The position numbers and the translations under genes are program-made. Below, piece after piece: positions 1 through 8,303 of a DNA stretch of 25,844 nt (position 1 is the stretch's first letter; every line of letters starts with the position of its first letter). The stretch comes from JBHYDC01 sp051861205 (GTDB lineage: Bacteria > Pseudomonadota > Alphaproteobacteria > Rhizobiales > Pleomorphomonadaceae), in assembly GCA_051861205.1 (NCBI GenBank), contig JBHYDC010000031.1, positions 1 through 25,844 of the forward strand. The letters are read 5' to 3'. The notes beneath the pieces were generated by a model. That model made no database searches. It saw nothing but the letters and a program-made list of their open reading frames with translations, and was not told the origin of the DNA.

Positions 1-1130
1 GTGATCCCGCGTGGCTCCAGCGTTTTGGCCCAGGCCGCGATCTCCTTGACCGAGAGGGGAAGCGCGCTTGCGACGCCGATGGCAAGGCCGCGCGTGCGCG
101 CGATCTGTTCAAGCTGCGCCAGCCGGCCCACGATCTCGCCTTCGGTCGCAACCGCATCGATCATCAGATCAGCCTTGGCGAAGGGGGTGGCGCGGGCCTT
201 GGCGGTGGCGGCGGCAACGCTGCGCGACGACGTACCGTCGTCCACGAACATCAGCCCCCGGCTCGTCAGTTCGCCGAGCACGGGGTCTAGCGCCGGTCCT
301 TCGGCGGTGAAGCGGGCGCCCATGTAGGCGATGACGCCGACATAGGTGGTGGTGCGGGACATGAGCCAGCGCAGCCGCTCGATGTTCTTGTCGGCGTCGA
401 GGCTGGTCAGCAGGGTGTGCGGACCGGGATCGTTGTCGGGATAGTCGAAGGGCTCCAGCGGGACTTGCAACAGGAGTTCGTGCCCATCCTGCCGTGCACG
501 GGCCGCCCAGCGGTCGAGGCTGGAGCCATAGGGCGCGAAGGCAAGGGTGACGCCGGGCGGGAGCAGGCGGATCGCCTCCTGGGTGCCGGACTGACTGAGG
601 CCGAGGCCGCCGACGATGACGATCACCTTGGGCGCGGTGCCGACGAAACCGGGCACCGGCCGGGCGTAGACATCGACCGGGCGCCGGCCGTCATCGGATA
701 CGCGGGGGATGGGGCCGCTACTGCTTTCCTCCATCAACTCCGGATCGGGGCTGACGGACAGCGCGACCTCGCCCGTGACGTTGCGTTCGGCATCCGCCGA
801 CTGCGAAACGCTGGCATTTGGATCCGCGCCGGGACCTTCGCCGGGCACATCATCCTCGATCGGGCTTTCCATGCGGCGCGGCAACAATTCGCCCGAGCCC
901 GATTTCACACCGACCGTGGTGATGTCGGCCGGGTTTATGGCCGTGTTGAGATCGGCGATCTTGACGGTGGCGACTGGTTCCCCGCCGAAAGGATCGTCGA
1001 CGACCGCCATCCAGACCGCAAGCGCGGCCGCGAGGAGCACCATGATCGTGGACGCGATCATGCCCAGCGATTTGCGCTGGTGCAGGTGCGTCGGCGGTTT
1101 GACGCCGAGGGGGGACGAAAGGTCGCTCAT
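1..1130 (-). CDS. Divergent polysaccharide deacetylase family protein (YibQ/DUF610-like), C-terminus cut by window edge
   Basis: I read 376 codons without a stop from an ATG at 1128-1130 down to the window edge, so the gene is partial at its C-terminus. Residues about 22-43 are one hydrophobic segment after a short basic N-terminus, so the protein is probably membrane-anchored with a periplasmic body. About 100 poorly conserved, Ser/Pro/Glu-rich residues follow. The recognisable domain then starts around residue 165 with PKVIVIVGGLGLS and continues through VTLAFAPYGSSLD, ELLLQVPLEPFDYP and a GLMFVDDGTS stretch. These are hallmarks of the divergent polysaccharide deacetylase (YibQ) family, whose biochemical role is not firmly known. 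In alphaproteobacteria it commonly sits after the S41 protease gene, as here. A terminator at 1208-1234 separates it from ctpA, so it may have its own promoter. The family call is confident; the enzymatic activity is uncertain. Confidence 0.88.
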   Translation of the reverse strand, partial: MSDLSSPLGVKPPTHLHQRKSLGMIASTIMVLLAAALAVWMAVVDDPFGGEPVATVKIADLNTAINPADITTVGVKSGSGELLPRRMESPIEDDVPGEGPGADPNASVSQSADAERNVTGEVALSVSPDPELMEESSSGPIPRVSDDGRRPVDVYARPVPGFVGTAPKVIVIVGGLGLSQSGTQEAIRLLPPGVTLAFAPYGSSLDRWAARARQDGHELLLQVPLEPFDYPDNDPGPHTLLTSLDADKNIERLRWLMSRTTTYVGVIAYMGARFTAEGPALDPVLGELTSRGLMFVDDGTSSRSVAAATAKARATPFAKADLMIDAVATEGEIVGRLAQLEQIARTRGLAIGVASALPLSVKEIAAWAKTLEPRGI

Positions 1131-1171
1131 CGACGGGTCCGGGACGGTGATTCGCCTCGCGCGATGCTACG

Positions 1172-1199
1172 CCACCTCGCGCGCCGGCCGAAGAGGTGG
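1172..1199. repeat. 7-bp inverted repeat in the ctpA-deacetylase intergenic gap
   Basis: CCACCTC (1172-1178) and GAGGTGG (1193-1199) are perfect inverted copies around a GC-rich 14-base loop. They lie between the ctpA terminator and the start of the deacetylase gene. This could be a secondary structure in the leader of the deacetylase transcript or a protein-binding site. No T-run follows, so it is not an intrinsic terminator by itself. Confidence 0.35.
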
Positions 1200-1207
1200 T
1201 TTTCATG

Positions 1208-1234
1208 AAAAAGCCGGACGCTTGGCCCGGCTTT
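1208..1234 (-). terminator. Intrinsic terminator after ctpA
   Basis: Read on the minus strand, AAAGCCGG, a 9-base loop and CCGGCTTT form a perfect 8-bp GC-rich stem that runs straight into five T residues. It begins 25 bases after the ctpA stop codon. This is a textbook rho-independent terminator and probably ends the long ribosomal protein-proline-envelope transcript. Confidence 0.8.
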
Positions 1235-1259
1235 CCGACTTATCGCAAAGGCACCCGCC

Positions 1260-2594
1260 TCAATTGGGCACGGCTGCATCCGGGCTCGGCGGGAAGGCCG
1301 AGTTGGCCTGCAGGCCGCGCAGAAGGTCGAGCGCGGTCTTGAGCTGCTTGTCGTCCTTGGGATCGGGCGGCACGTAAGCCTGCGAACCAGACTCTTCCTT
1401 GCCCTCGGTCTCGGACTTGAGGTGACCCTTGAGGCTGGCTTCGCCCTTGGTGTCGGTCACCTGGTCCTTCAACTCGGGCGGCAGATCCTGCAGCACTTCG
1501 ATGTCCGGGGTGATGCCCTTGGCCTGTATCGAATTGCCGGACGGGGTGTAGTAGCGGGCTGTCGTGAGGCGGATCGCACCGTTGCCGCCAAGCGGGATGA
1601 TGGTCTGCACCGAACCCTTGCCGAAGGAGCGCGTGCCGATCAGCGTCGCGCGGCGGTGGTCTTGCAAGGCGCCCGCCACGATTTCGGACGCCGACGCCGA
1701 GCCGCCGTTGATGAGCACGATCACCGGCATGTCGCCCGTCAGATCGCCTTCCTTGGCGGTGTAGCGGCGGGTCTGGTCGTCATGACGGCCGCGGGTGGAA
1801 ACGATCTCGCCCTTATCGAGGAAGGCATCGGAAACCGATACCGCCTGATCGAGAAGGCCGCCCGGATTGTTGCGCATATCAAGGATGAAGCCCTTGAGCT
1901 GGCCCTTGGGGATCTCTTTCTCGATCTTGTCGATGGCGGTCTTCAGGCCTTCATAGGTCTGCTCGGTGAACTGGGTGACGCGGATGTAACCGACGTCGCC
2001 CTCGATGCGCGAGCGTACGGACTGTGTGCGGATCACGCCGCGCACGACCGTGATGTCGAGCGGCTTGTCGACGCCGGCGCGCTGGATCGTGAGCTTGAGG
2101 GGGGTGTCCACCGGGCCGCGCATCTTCTCGACGGCGTCGGACAGGGTGATGCCCTGGATCTGTTCGCCGTCGAGGGCGACGATAAGGTCGCCGGCCAGAA
2201 CGCCGGCCTTGGCGGCGGGCGTATCGTCGATCGGCGTTACAACCTTGACGAGGCCGTCTTCCATGGTGACCTCGATGCCGAGGCCGCCGAACTCGCCCTT
2301 GGTCTGAACCTGCATGTCCTGGAAGGACTTGGCGTTCATGAAGCTGGAATGGGGGTCGAGCGATGTCAGCATGCCGTCGATGGCCGCCTCGATCATCGGG
2401 CCTTCCTTGGGCTCCTCGACATAATCGGCGCGTATGCGCTCGAACACATCGCCGAATAGATTCAATTGCCGGTACGTATCCGCGCTTGCGGCGACCGCCG
2501 AGCCGAAGCCCGGTATGTGGCCGGTGACGCCGATCATCGTGACACCGGCGCCGACACATGCGCCGGCAGCGAGAAGCGAGATTTTCCTGATCAT
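1260..2594 (-). CDS. ctpA: S41 family carboxyl-terminal processing protease
   Basis: A 444-aa periplasmic serine protease of the CtpA/Prc family, which trims C-termini of envelope proteins. The N-terminus (residues 1-35, MIRKISLLAAG onward) is a signal peptide or membrane anchor. A PDZ domain spans about 100-185 (GGLGIEV, then AGVLAGDLIVALDGEQI). The S41 core follows with GYIRVTQF and ILDMRNNPGGLL. The nucleophile is probably Ser301 in GGSASASEI and the general base Lys326 in SFGKGSVQ, the 25-residue spacing usual for a Ser-Lys dyad. The C-terminal 60 residues are charged and Pro-rich. I chose the ATG at 2592-2594 because it begins the signal peptide and overlaps the envC stop as ATGA, implying coupled translation. 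The frame is open upstream to 2630. EnvC-like activators and CtpA proteases both act on cell-wall hydrolysis systems. Confidence 0.96.
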   Translation of the reverse strand: MIRKISLLAAGACVGAGVTMIGVTGHIPGFGSAVAASADTYRQLNLFGDVFERIRADYVEEPKEGPMIEAAIDGMLTSLDPHSSFMNAKSFQDMQVQTKGEFGGLGIEVTMEDGLVKVVTPIDDTPAAKAGVLAGDLIVALDGEQIQGITLSDAVEKMRGPVDTPLKLTIQRAGVDKPLDITVVRGVIRTQSVRSRIEGDVGYIRVTQFTEQTYEGLKTAIDKIEKEIPKGQLKGFILDMRNNPGGLLDQAVSVSDAFLDKGEIVSTRGRHDDQTRRYTAKEGDLTGDMPVIVLINGGSASASEIVAGALQDHRRATLIGTRSFGKGSVQTIIPLGGNGAIRLTTARYYTPSGNSIQAKGITPDIEVLQDLPPELKDQVTDTKGEASLKGHLKSETEGKEESGSQAYVPPDPKDDKQLKTALDLLRGLQANSAFPPSPDAAVPN

Positions 2595-3955
2595 CCGCGA
2601 ACCTTCCGATCCAGCGACGCGACCCACCACGGGGCCGGGTCGATCGAAGCGCCATCCTTGCGAAACTCGAGATATAGAACCGGCTGCGAAATATTCACAT
2701 CCGGCGCCGTCGCACTAGCAAGCCGTTGGCTACCCATCACCCCGACGGGCTCGCCCGTCAACACGAATTGCCCAAGCTCAACGTCGATCCTGCTCATTCC
2801 CGCCAGAACGACATGATAGCCATCGCCGGCGTTGAGGATCAAGAGTTGCCCGTAGGACCGGAACGGCCCGGCGTAGACGACCCAGCCGTCGCAGGGCGCC
2901 GTCACGCGGGCATCGGCGCGTGTCGCAACCGATATCCCCTGCGCGGCACCCCCCAATCCGGTGTCGTCGCCATAATTCTGAATTGTTACGCCGCGAACCG
3001 GAAGTGTCAGTTTTCCCTTGGCATCAACAAAGGCGACGGCCGGTTGCAGGCGACCGGCGTCGGTCGCCGCCGGGCGGGGCGTCACAGCGGCTTGTTTGGC
3101 CGAGGTGCCGGCCCTGCGGACCGAGGCGATGTTCTCTTCCAGAGCCGTCATCAATTCTTCGAGAGATTGGGCCTTGGACGCAAGCTCGGCCGCGCGCGCC
3201 TGCTCTGCTTCAAGGGCTGCGGCTTGCGATTCGCTGCGACGTTTTTTCTCATCCAGCAACAACGAAAGCCGCTCCTGCTCCTCCGCGAAACGCGATGCGG
3301 ATTGCTTCAAGGCGTCGCGTTCGGCCTCCGCCTGGACGCGGACCGACACCAGCGCGGCAAGATCGGAGGCGAGCGCGTCGGCTTCAATCCGCACTTCGGG
3401 CAGCACCGCGCCGAGCACGATGGCCGACCTTACGGCGCCGAGCGCATCTTCCGGCTTGACGATGAGGGCGGGCGGCGGGCGGCGGCCGATGCGCTGGGCG
3501 GCGGCCAGCACTTCGGCCAGAACCGCACGGCGCCCTTCCAGCGAGAGCCGGATCGAACTTTCGTTGTCGCTGAGCCGCCCCAGCCGCCCTTCGCTGTCGA
3601 GCAGCGATTGTTCGAGCCCCTGGACGCGGGAGGCCGTGGTCACGATCTGGTCGTTCAGCATGGCTTGATCCTTGTCCAGACCGTCGATCTCGGCCGCGAT
3701 CTCGGCCTGCCGTTCGGCGGAAAGTTCGATGTCGCGCTTGATCTTCTCAAGCTCCGCGCCCTTCAAGGTCCGCTCGGCCTCGATCAAGGTGGCATCCTTG
3801 GTCCCAGCCGGAATTTGCAGATCGGGAATGGTCTGAGCCGGCAAATAGGCCGTCGCGGTTGCCGGCACGTCTTGGGCGAGGGTCCCGGCGCCCGAACAGC
3901 CGAGCACCGCGACCGCCACGAGGGCGGGACGGAGGGTGCGATGAGGGGCCGTCAC
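2591..3955 (-). CDS. envC: EnvC-like murein hydrolase activator with degenerate LytM/M23 domain
   Basis: A periplasmic protein of 454 aa if it starts at GTG 3953-3955. That start gives a short basic segment, a hydrophobic stretch (ALVAVAVLG) and a possible cleavage site before DVPATA. A CSG after the hydrophobic stretch could also be a weak lipobox. Residues about 60-280 are strongly heptad-like coiled coil rich in Ala, Glu, Arg and Leu. Residues about 320-450 are a LytM (peptidase M23) fold with GISVATRADARVTAP, DGWVVYAGPFRSYGQ and YLEFRKDG. The zinc-binding histidines of active M23 enzymes are not seen at the expected places. This fits EnvC-type activators, which switch on amidases during division rather than cutting peptidoglycan themselves. 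The frame stays open to an ATG at 4108 inside rlmH, but that start would overlap rlmH by 65 bases and lacks a leading signal. The stop overlaps the ctpA start. Confidence 0.87.
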   Translation of the reverse strand: MTAPHRTLRPALVAVAVLGCSGAGTLAQDVPATATAYLPAQTIPDLQIPAGTKDATLIEAERTLKGAELEKIKRDIELSAERQAEIAAEIDGLDKDQAMLNDQIVTTASRVQGLEQSLLDSEGRLGRLSDNESSIRLSLEGRRAVLAEVLAAAQRIGRRPPPALIVKPEDALGAVRSAIVLGAVLPEVRIEADALASDLAALVSVRVQAEAERDALKQSASRFAEEQERLSLLLDEKKRRSESQAAALEAEQARAAELASKAQSLEELMTALEENIASVRRAGTSAKQAAVTPRPAATDAGRLQPAVAFVDAKGKLTLPVRGVTIQNYGDDTGLGGAAQGISVATRADARVTAPCDGWVVYAGPFRSYGQLLILNAGDGYHVVLAGMSRIDVELGQFVLTGEPVGVMGSQRLASATAPDVNISQPVLYLEFRKDGASIDPAPWWVASLDRKVRG

Positions 3956-4043
3956 GAGCCGCTTCAAGGGCGGGAAATCCAAGTGGACAGGGGCGGTTCT
4001 GCGATCCTTGATGGCCTTCCCCGCGCATGCCGTCAACTGAGGG

Positions 4044-4526
4044 TCAGGGGCGATGGTAGGGGTGACCGCCGAGGATCGTGACGGCTCGGTAAACCTGCTC
4101 TGCGGCAAGAATGCGGACGAGTTGGTGCGGCCACGTCAACCGGCCAAAGGAAATTCGGTGACCGGCCCTGGAGAGCACGGACGCGCCGTGCCCATCCGGA
4201 CCGCCGATGAGGAGAACCGCCACCGACGTGCCGCGATCGCGGGCCTCGCCGAGCATGGCGGCGAAGCGCTCGCTGGTGGGCAGATCGCCGCGCTCGTCGA
4301 GGGCGATGAGCATCGCGCCGGGGGCAAGATCGGCGAGTAGGGCTGCGGCCTCCTCGTCCTTGCGGGCCTGCACCTGGGCGGCGCGGCTTTCGGGGACTTC
4401 GCGAACGGAAACGCCGGTGAGGCCGAGGATCCGGCCGGATTTCTCCGCCCGGTCGACATAGCGGTCGGCAAGCTCGCGCTCAGGCCCGGATTTCAGGCGG
4501 CCGACGGCATGGATGGCAATGCGCAT
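4044..4526 (-). CDS. rlmH: 23S rRNA (pseudouridine1915-N3)-methyltransferase RlmH
   Basis: A 160-aa SPOUT-class methyltransferase that methylates pseudouridine 1915 in helix 69 of 23S rRNA using S-adenosylmethionine. The length matches the family. Diagnostic stretches are LIALDERGDLPTSERFA, the SAM-site loop VLLIGGPDGHG, and the C-terminal knot LTWPHQLVRILAAEQVYRA followed by HPYHRP. The N-terminal MRIAIHAVGRLK is the usual first beta strand, supporting the ATG at 4526. It lies between rsfS and envC, and the rsfS-rlmH adjacency is very widespread in bacteria. RlmH acts on assembled 70S ribosomes and RsfS on the 50S subunit, so both act late in ribosome maturation or storage. Confidence 0.97.
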   Translation of the reverse strand: MRIAIHAVGRLKSGPERELADRYVDRAEKSGRILGLTGVSVREVPESRAAQVQARKDEEAAALLADLAPGAMLIALDERGDLPTSERFAAMLGEARDRGTSVAVLLIGGPDGHGASVLSRAGHRISFGRLTWPHQLVRILAAEQVYRAVTILGGHPYHRP

Positions 4527-4622
4527 CGATCGTCCATCACAGAACGAGAAAAACGGCGCCGATCATACCGGCAACCGAAAGGGACAGAGGGCGGCGCTGC
4601 CGCAACCCTTGCCGCCGGATGG

Positions 4623-5048
4623 TCAACCGTGCGCCCGCACCGGCTCGGGTTCGGCCGCCCACATCTTTTCCAGATTGTAGAACTGCCGCACTTCCGGACG
4701 GAACACGTGAACGATCACGTCGCCCGTATCGACCAGCACCCAGTCGCACGCCGTCTGACCTTCGATGGCGGCGGTGCCGAAGCCCGCGTCCTTGAGGTCT
4801 TTCAGGAGATTGTCGGCCAGCGCGCCGACATGACGGTGCGACCGACCCGAGCAGACCACCATATAGTCCGCGATCGGGGTCTTGCCCGTGATGTCGATGG
4901 CGACGATTTCCTCGGCTTTGGCATTGTCGAGGCTGGACAGCACGGCGGCGAGAAGCGCTGCCGGTTCGCCCTTCCCTTTCGCCGAAGCGGCGGAAACGGA
5001 GGGGCCGGGAGGCGCGCGGAAAGCCGCGCCCTCGGAGGAGAGTGTCAT
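4623..5048 (-). CDS. rsfS: Ribosome silencing factor RsfS (Iojap/YbeB family)
   Basis: A 141-aa RsfS protein, which binds L14 on the 50S subunit and blocks subunit joining when nutrients are short. The family core runs from about residue 30 (LLAAVLSSLDNAKAEEIV) through DYMVVCSGRSHRHVGALAD and ends with the signature WVLVDTGDVIVHVF followed by RQFYNLEKMW. The N-terminal 27 residues are Ser/Ala/Pro/Gly-rich and longer than in many homologues; no better internal start is visible. A GAGGA stands about 13 bases upstream of the ATG. The 189-bp gap to nadD is the longest between consecutive genes from rpmA to ctpA, so an internal promoter there is possible, though I could not identify one with confidence. 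Confidence 0.96.
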   Translation of the reverse strand: MTLSSEGAAFRAPPGPSVSAASAKGKGEPAALLAAVLSSLDNAKAEEIVAIDITGKTPIADYMVVCSGRSHRHVGALADNLLKDLKDAGFGTAAIEGQTACDWVLVDTGDVIVHVFRPEVRQFYNLEKMWAAEPEPVRAHG

Positions 5049-5237
5049 GCTCAGGGGTTGGTCCTCGTGTCTGTCTCGGTCAACGGTCTCGCCCCGGATC
5101 CGGTGACCCTCATGGGTTCGGAGTTTAGAGTAGGAAACACGGTGCCACAGCGGAGCGATCCCCGCAGCGTTACATTGGGCTGTATGCGTGAGGATTTCAA
5201 GATAGATCGACAGACGGGGTGAACGAAGCCCGAGAAC

Positions 5238-5840
5238 TCAAGGCTTGACGCCCGCACGGATCATGGTCGAGGACAGCGGCACCCGTTCGCCGGTGAGGAA
5301 CACCCAGGCGGGAGGCTTGCGGCTTGCCAGCAGGCGGGCCTTGGCCTCCGGCAGCCGGTGCCGGGCCAGCGTGCGCGCGGCGGGCGACGACAAGGCTCTC
5401 AGCGTCGCGCCCGGCCGGTCGACCACGGCGATCGGCACGAGCGCGGCGATCCGGCGCCAGCCGCCCCAGCGGTGAAAGCTCGCCCAGTTATCCGCCCCGA
5501 TGATCAGCACGAAGCGCGCTTGCGGGGCGAGGCGGGTCAGTCGCTCGACGAGATCGACGGTGTAGCGGGTGCCGAGCCGGGCTTCGAGGTCGGTCACGAG
5601 TACGCGCGGATGGCGCGCCACCTGTGCCGCCGCCGCGACGCGGGTCGCGATCGGCGCGAGCCGGCCGACGTCCTTCAGCGGATTGCCGGGGGTGATCAGC
5701 CACCAGACCCGGTCGAGCCCAAGGCGCATCAGCGCCGCGTCGCTGGCGTGGCGATGGCCAAGATGCGGCGGGTCGAACGAACCGCCGAAGAGCCCTATCT
5801 TGAGACCGGGGGCCAGGGCCGGCAGGCGCGGACGGCTCAC
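5238..5840 (-). CDS. nadD: Nicotinate-nucleotide adenylyltransferase NadD
   Basis: A 200-aa enzyme that transfers AMP from ATP to nicotinate mononucleotide, giving deamido-NAD in NAD biosynthesis. The nucleotidyltransferase signature is at the N-terminus (KIGLFGGSFDPPHLGHRHA). PGNPLKD, VLIIGADNWASFHRWGGW and the C-terminal PLSSTMIR also match the family. The open frame extends upstream through proA, but that translation is an Arg-rich shadow. I chose the GTG at 5838-5840 because it overlaps the proA stop as GTGA and places the first beta strand close to the N-terminus. NAD metabolism reappears in the NrtR-like Nudix gene at 22385, but there is no sign that the two are co-regulated. Confidence 0.95.
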   Translation of the reverse strand: MSRPRLPALAPGLKIGLFGGSFDPPHLGHRHASDAALMRLGLDRVWWLITPGNPLKDVGRLAPIATRVAAAAQVARHPRVLVTDLEARLGTRYTVDLVERLTRLAPQARFVLIIGADNWASFHRWGGWRRIAALVPIAVVDRPGATLRALSSPAARTLARHRLPEAKARLLASRKPPAWVFLTGERVPLSSTMIRAGVKP

Positions 5841-7117
5841 GGCCGGAGCTGGCCCGTGCCGTGGACGCGGTATTTGAACGACGTCAATTGTTCGACGCCG
5901 ACCGGCCCGCGCGCATGCATCTTGCCCGTCGCAATGCCGATTTCGGCGCCCATGCCGAACTCGCCGCCGTCGGCGAACTGGGTGGAGGCGTTGTGGATCA
6001 CAATCGCGGAATCGATGCCGTTCATGAAGCGCTCGGCCGCTGCGGGATCGCCGGTCACGATCGCCTCGGTGTGGTGCGAGCCATAGGTTTCGATATGCTC
6101 GATCGCGCCTTCGACGCCGTTTACGAGCGCAGCGGAGATGATGGCATCGAGATATTCGGTCGACCAATCCTCCACCGTCGCGGGCTTGGCGGCGGGCCAT
6201 AGAGCGCGCACGGCCTCGTCTCCGCGGATTTCGCAGCCCTTTGCGGCAAGCGCGGCCAGGATCGGTGCGAGATGAGTTGCCGCGACCGCCCGGTCGACGA
6301 GCAGCGTTTCGGCGGACCCGCAGACCCCCGTGCGCCGCAGTTTGGCGTTGACGGCGATGGCCGTGGCCATCTCAAGATCCGCCGCCTTATCCACATAGAC
6401 GTGGCAGATGCCTTCCAGGTGCGCGAACACCGGCACCCGCGCTTCGGCCTGCACCCGGGCGACAAGGCTTTTGCCGCCGCGCGGCACGATGACGTCGATC
6501 GTGCCGCCAAGTCCGGCGAGCATCATGCCGACGGCGGCGCGGTCGCGGGTGGGGACAAGCTGGATCGCGTCTTCCGGCAGACCGCCCGCCGCCAGCCCGT
6601 CTTTCAGCGCCGTCAGGATCGCCTCGGACGTCGCGTGGCTGTCTGAGCCGCAGCGCAGGATCGCGGCGTTTCCGGCCATCACTGCCAGCGCGCCGGCATC
6701 GGCGGTCACATTGGGGCGGGACTCGTAGATGATGCCGATAACGCCGAGCGGCGTCGCGACCCGCTCGATCTTGAGCCCGTTCGGCCGGTCCCAGGCGGCG
6801 AGCACGCGCCCGACCGGATCGGGCAAGGCGGCGATATCGTCGAGCGCGGCCGCAATAGCCTCGATCCGCGCTTCGTTGAGGGTGCCGCGATCGAGGAAAG
6901 CGTCGGTCTGGCCGTTCCGCTTCATGTCGGCGATATCGATGGCGTTGGCGGCCAGGATCTCGGCCCCTTGCGCCCGCACGGCAGCGGCCATGGCCCGCAG
7001 CGCGGCCCGCTTCTCGTCCGTCGTCGCAACCGCGAGGCGGCGGGCGGCAAGGCGCGCGCGCCGGCCGATGTCGTGCATCGTGTGTTCGAGAGCGGTGTGC
7101 TGCGTCTCACCCGGCAT
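5837..7117 (-). CDS. proA: Glutamate-5-semialdehyde dehydrogenase (gamma-glutamyl phosphate reductase)
   Basis: A 426-aa NADPH-dependent enzyme that makes the second step of proline synthesis, reducing gamma-glutamyl phosphate to glutamate semialdehyde. Family stretches are PLGVIGIIYESRPNVTADA, a VPRGGKSLV loop, and HLEGICHVYVD. The catalytic cysteine is Cys266 in RRTGVCGSAETLL. The C-terminal FGMGAEIGIATGKMHARGPVG is also diagnostic (given here as its two halves, FGMGAEIG and MHARGPVG). Length is typical. The ATG at 7117 lies 13 bases after the proB stop. An alternative start at MHDIGRRAR (7078) is close to the start in shorter homologues. It is translationally linked to nadD by a GTGA overlap. 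Confidence 0.97.
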   Translation of the reverse strand: MPGETQHTALEHTMHDIGRRARLAARRLAVATTDEKRAALRAMAAAVRAQGAEILAANAIDIADMKRNGQTDAFLDRGTLNEARIEAIAAALDDIAALPDPVGRVLAAWDRPNGLKIERVATPLGVIGIIYESRPNVTADAGALAVMAGNAAILRCGSDSHATSEAILTALKDGLAAGGLPEDAIQLVPTRDRAAVGMMLAGLGGTIDVIVPRGGKSLVARVQAEARVPVFAHLEGICHVYVDKAADLEMATAIAVNAKLRRTGVCGSAETLLVDRAVAATHLAPILAALAAKGCEIRGDEAVRALWPAAKPATVEDWSTEYLDAIISAALVNGVEGAIEHIETYGSHHTEAIVTGDPAAAERFMNGIDSAIVIHNASTQFADGGEFGMGAEIGIATGKMHARGPVGVEQLTSFKYRVHGTGQLRP

Positions 7118-7130
7118 GACGGCCCTTCCT

Positions 7131-8303
7131 TCAGGCCGCGCCGACCTCGCCCTTCAGCACGAGATCGTCGCGGTGGATCATTTCGGAGCGGCCGGGAAGG
7201 CCGAGAATGTCTTCGATATCAGCCGAATTGCGGCCCTTGATGCGGTCCGCGTCGTCGGCGTCATAGGCGACGAGGCCGCGTGCGATTTCGGCGCCCGAGA
7301 GGTCCGCGACCACGACGGCGTCGCCGCGCCCGAAGCGGCCGGAAATCCGGGCGACGCCGGCCGGCAGCAGGCTCTTACCCGCGACGAGCGCCCGTACCGC
7401 GCCCGCATCCACGGTGAGCACGCCGCGCGGTTCCAGATGACCGGCGATCCAGGCTTTGCGTGCCGTCACCGGATTGGCTTCGGCGCGGAACAGAGTGCAG
7501 GTGCCGCCGCCGTCGATCAGCGTCAGCGGGTGGTCGACCTTGCCGGAGGCGATGATCATGGCGGTGCCGGCGACCGTGGCGATCTTGCCGGCCTCGACCT
7601 TGGTCTTCATGCCGCCGCGCGAAAGCTCCGACCCGGCCGACCCCGCCATCGCCTCGATCTGAGGCGTGATGCGATCGACGACCGGGATCAGCCGCGCGTT
7701 CGGATCGTCATTCGGCGGGGCGGTGTAGAGCCCGTCGATATCGGAGAGCAGGATCAGCAGATCCGCCCCAAGCATCGCCGCGACGCGGGCGGCCAGCCGG
7801 TCGTTGTCGCCGTAGCGGATTTCGGTGGTTGCGACCGTGTCGTTCTCGTTGATGACGGGCACCGCCCGCATCTTCAAAAGCGCGCCGATGGTGGCGCGCG
7901 CGTTGAGATAGCGGCGCCGCTCTTCTGTGTCGCCGAGCGTGAGCAGGATCTGCCCGGCGGTCAGCCCGTGCTGACCCAGCACCTCCGACCACACCCGCGC
8001 GAGCGCGATCTGGCCGACGGCCGCCGCCGCTTGGCTTTCCTCCAGCTTGAGCTTGCCCTTGGGGAGCCCGAGCACGCCGCGCCCCATGGCGATGGCGCCG
8101 GAGGACACGATCAGCACCTCCGCGCCGCCCGCCGCCAGCCGCGCCACGTCGGCTGCGATTGATTCGATCCACGCGCGCTTGAGAATGCCCGACCGGCCCT
8201 CGACGAGCAGCGCCGAGCCGATCTTGATCACCACGCGTTTATACTCGGACAGCCGCCCGCCATAGGCGCGGATGCCCGCGTCCTCATGGACTGCGACGGT
8301 CAT
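7131..8303 (-). CDS. proB: Glutamate 5-kinase with C-terminal PUA domain
   Basis: A 390-aa kinase that phosphorylates glutamate in the first step of proline synthesis, usually feedback-inhibited by proline. The amino-acid kinase domain covers about residues 20-270, with RVVIKIGSALLV, VLIVSSGAIAMG, VPVINENDTVA, RYGDNDRLAARVA and LLSDIDGLYT, plus the GGMKTKVEAGKIA loop. A PUA domain follows at about 285-370 (RGVLTVDAGAVRAL, GRFGRGDAVVVAD). I prefer the ATG at 8301-8303: it overlaps the obgE stop as ATGA and has GGAGGT nine bases upstream. A GTG three codons earlier (8312) would lie too near that site. Upstream obgE and downstream proA are co-directional, so this is an obgE-proBA operon. Confidence 0.97.
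   Translation of the reverse strand: MTVAVHEDAGIRAYGGRLSEYKRVVIKIGSALLVEGRSGILKRAWIESIAADVARLAAGGAEVLIVSSGAIAMGRGVLGLPKGKLKLEESQAAAAVGQIALARVWSEVLGQHGLTAGQILLTLGDTEERRRYLNARATIGALLKMRAVPVINENDTVATTEIRYGDNDRLAARVAAMLGADLLILLSDIDGLYTAPPNDDPNARLIPVVDRITPQIEAMAGSAGSELSRGGMKTKVEAGKIATVAGTAMIIASGKVDHPLTLIDGGGTCTLFRAEANPVTARKAWIAGHLEPRGVLTVDAGAVRALVAGKSLLPAGVARISGRFGRGDAVVVADLSGAEIARGLVAYDADDADRIKGRNSADIEDILGLPGRSEMIHRDDLVLKGEVGAA

Noticed and set aside
1422..2459. 345-codon plus-strand open frame opposite ctpA
   Set aside because: Antisense shadow of a clear S41 protease gene; translation is rich in Asp, Arg, His and Leu with no family features, as expected from GC-rich codon bias.
2726..4081. 451-codon plus-strand open frame opposite envC
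   Set aside because: Antisense shadow of the EnvC-like gene; no motifs, and no ribosome site.
6729..8162. 477-codon plus-strand open frame opposite proB and proA
   Set aside because: Antisense shadow spanning two well-supported genes.
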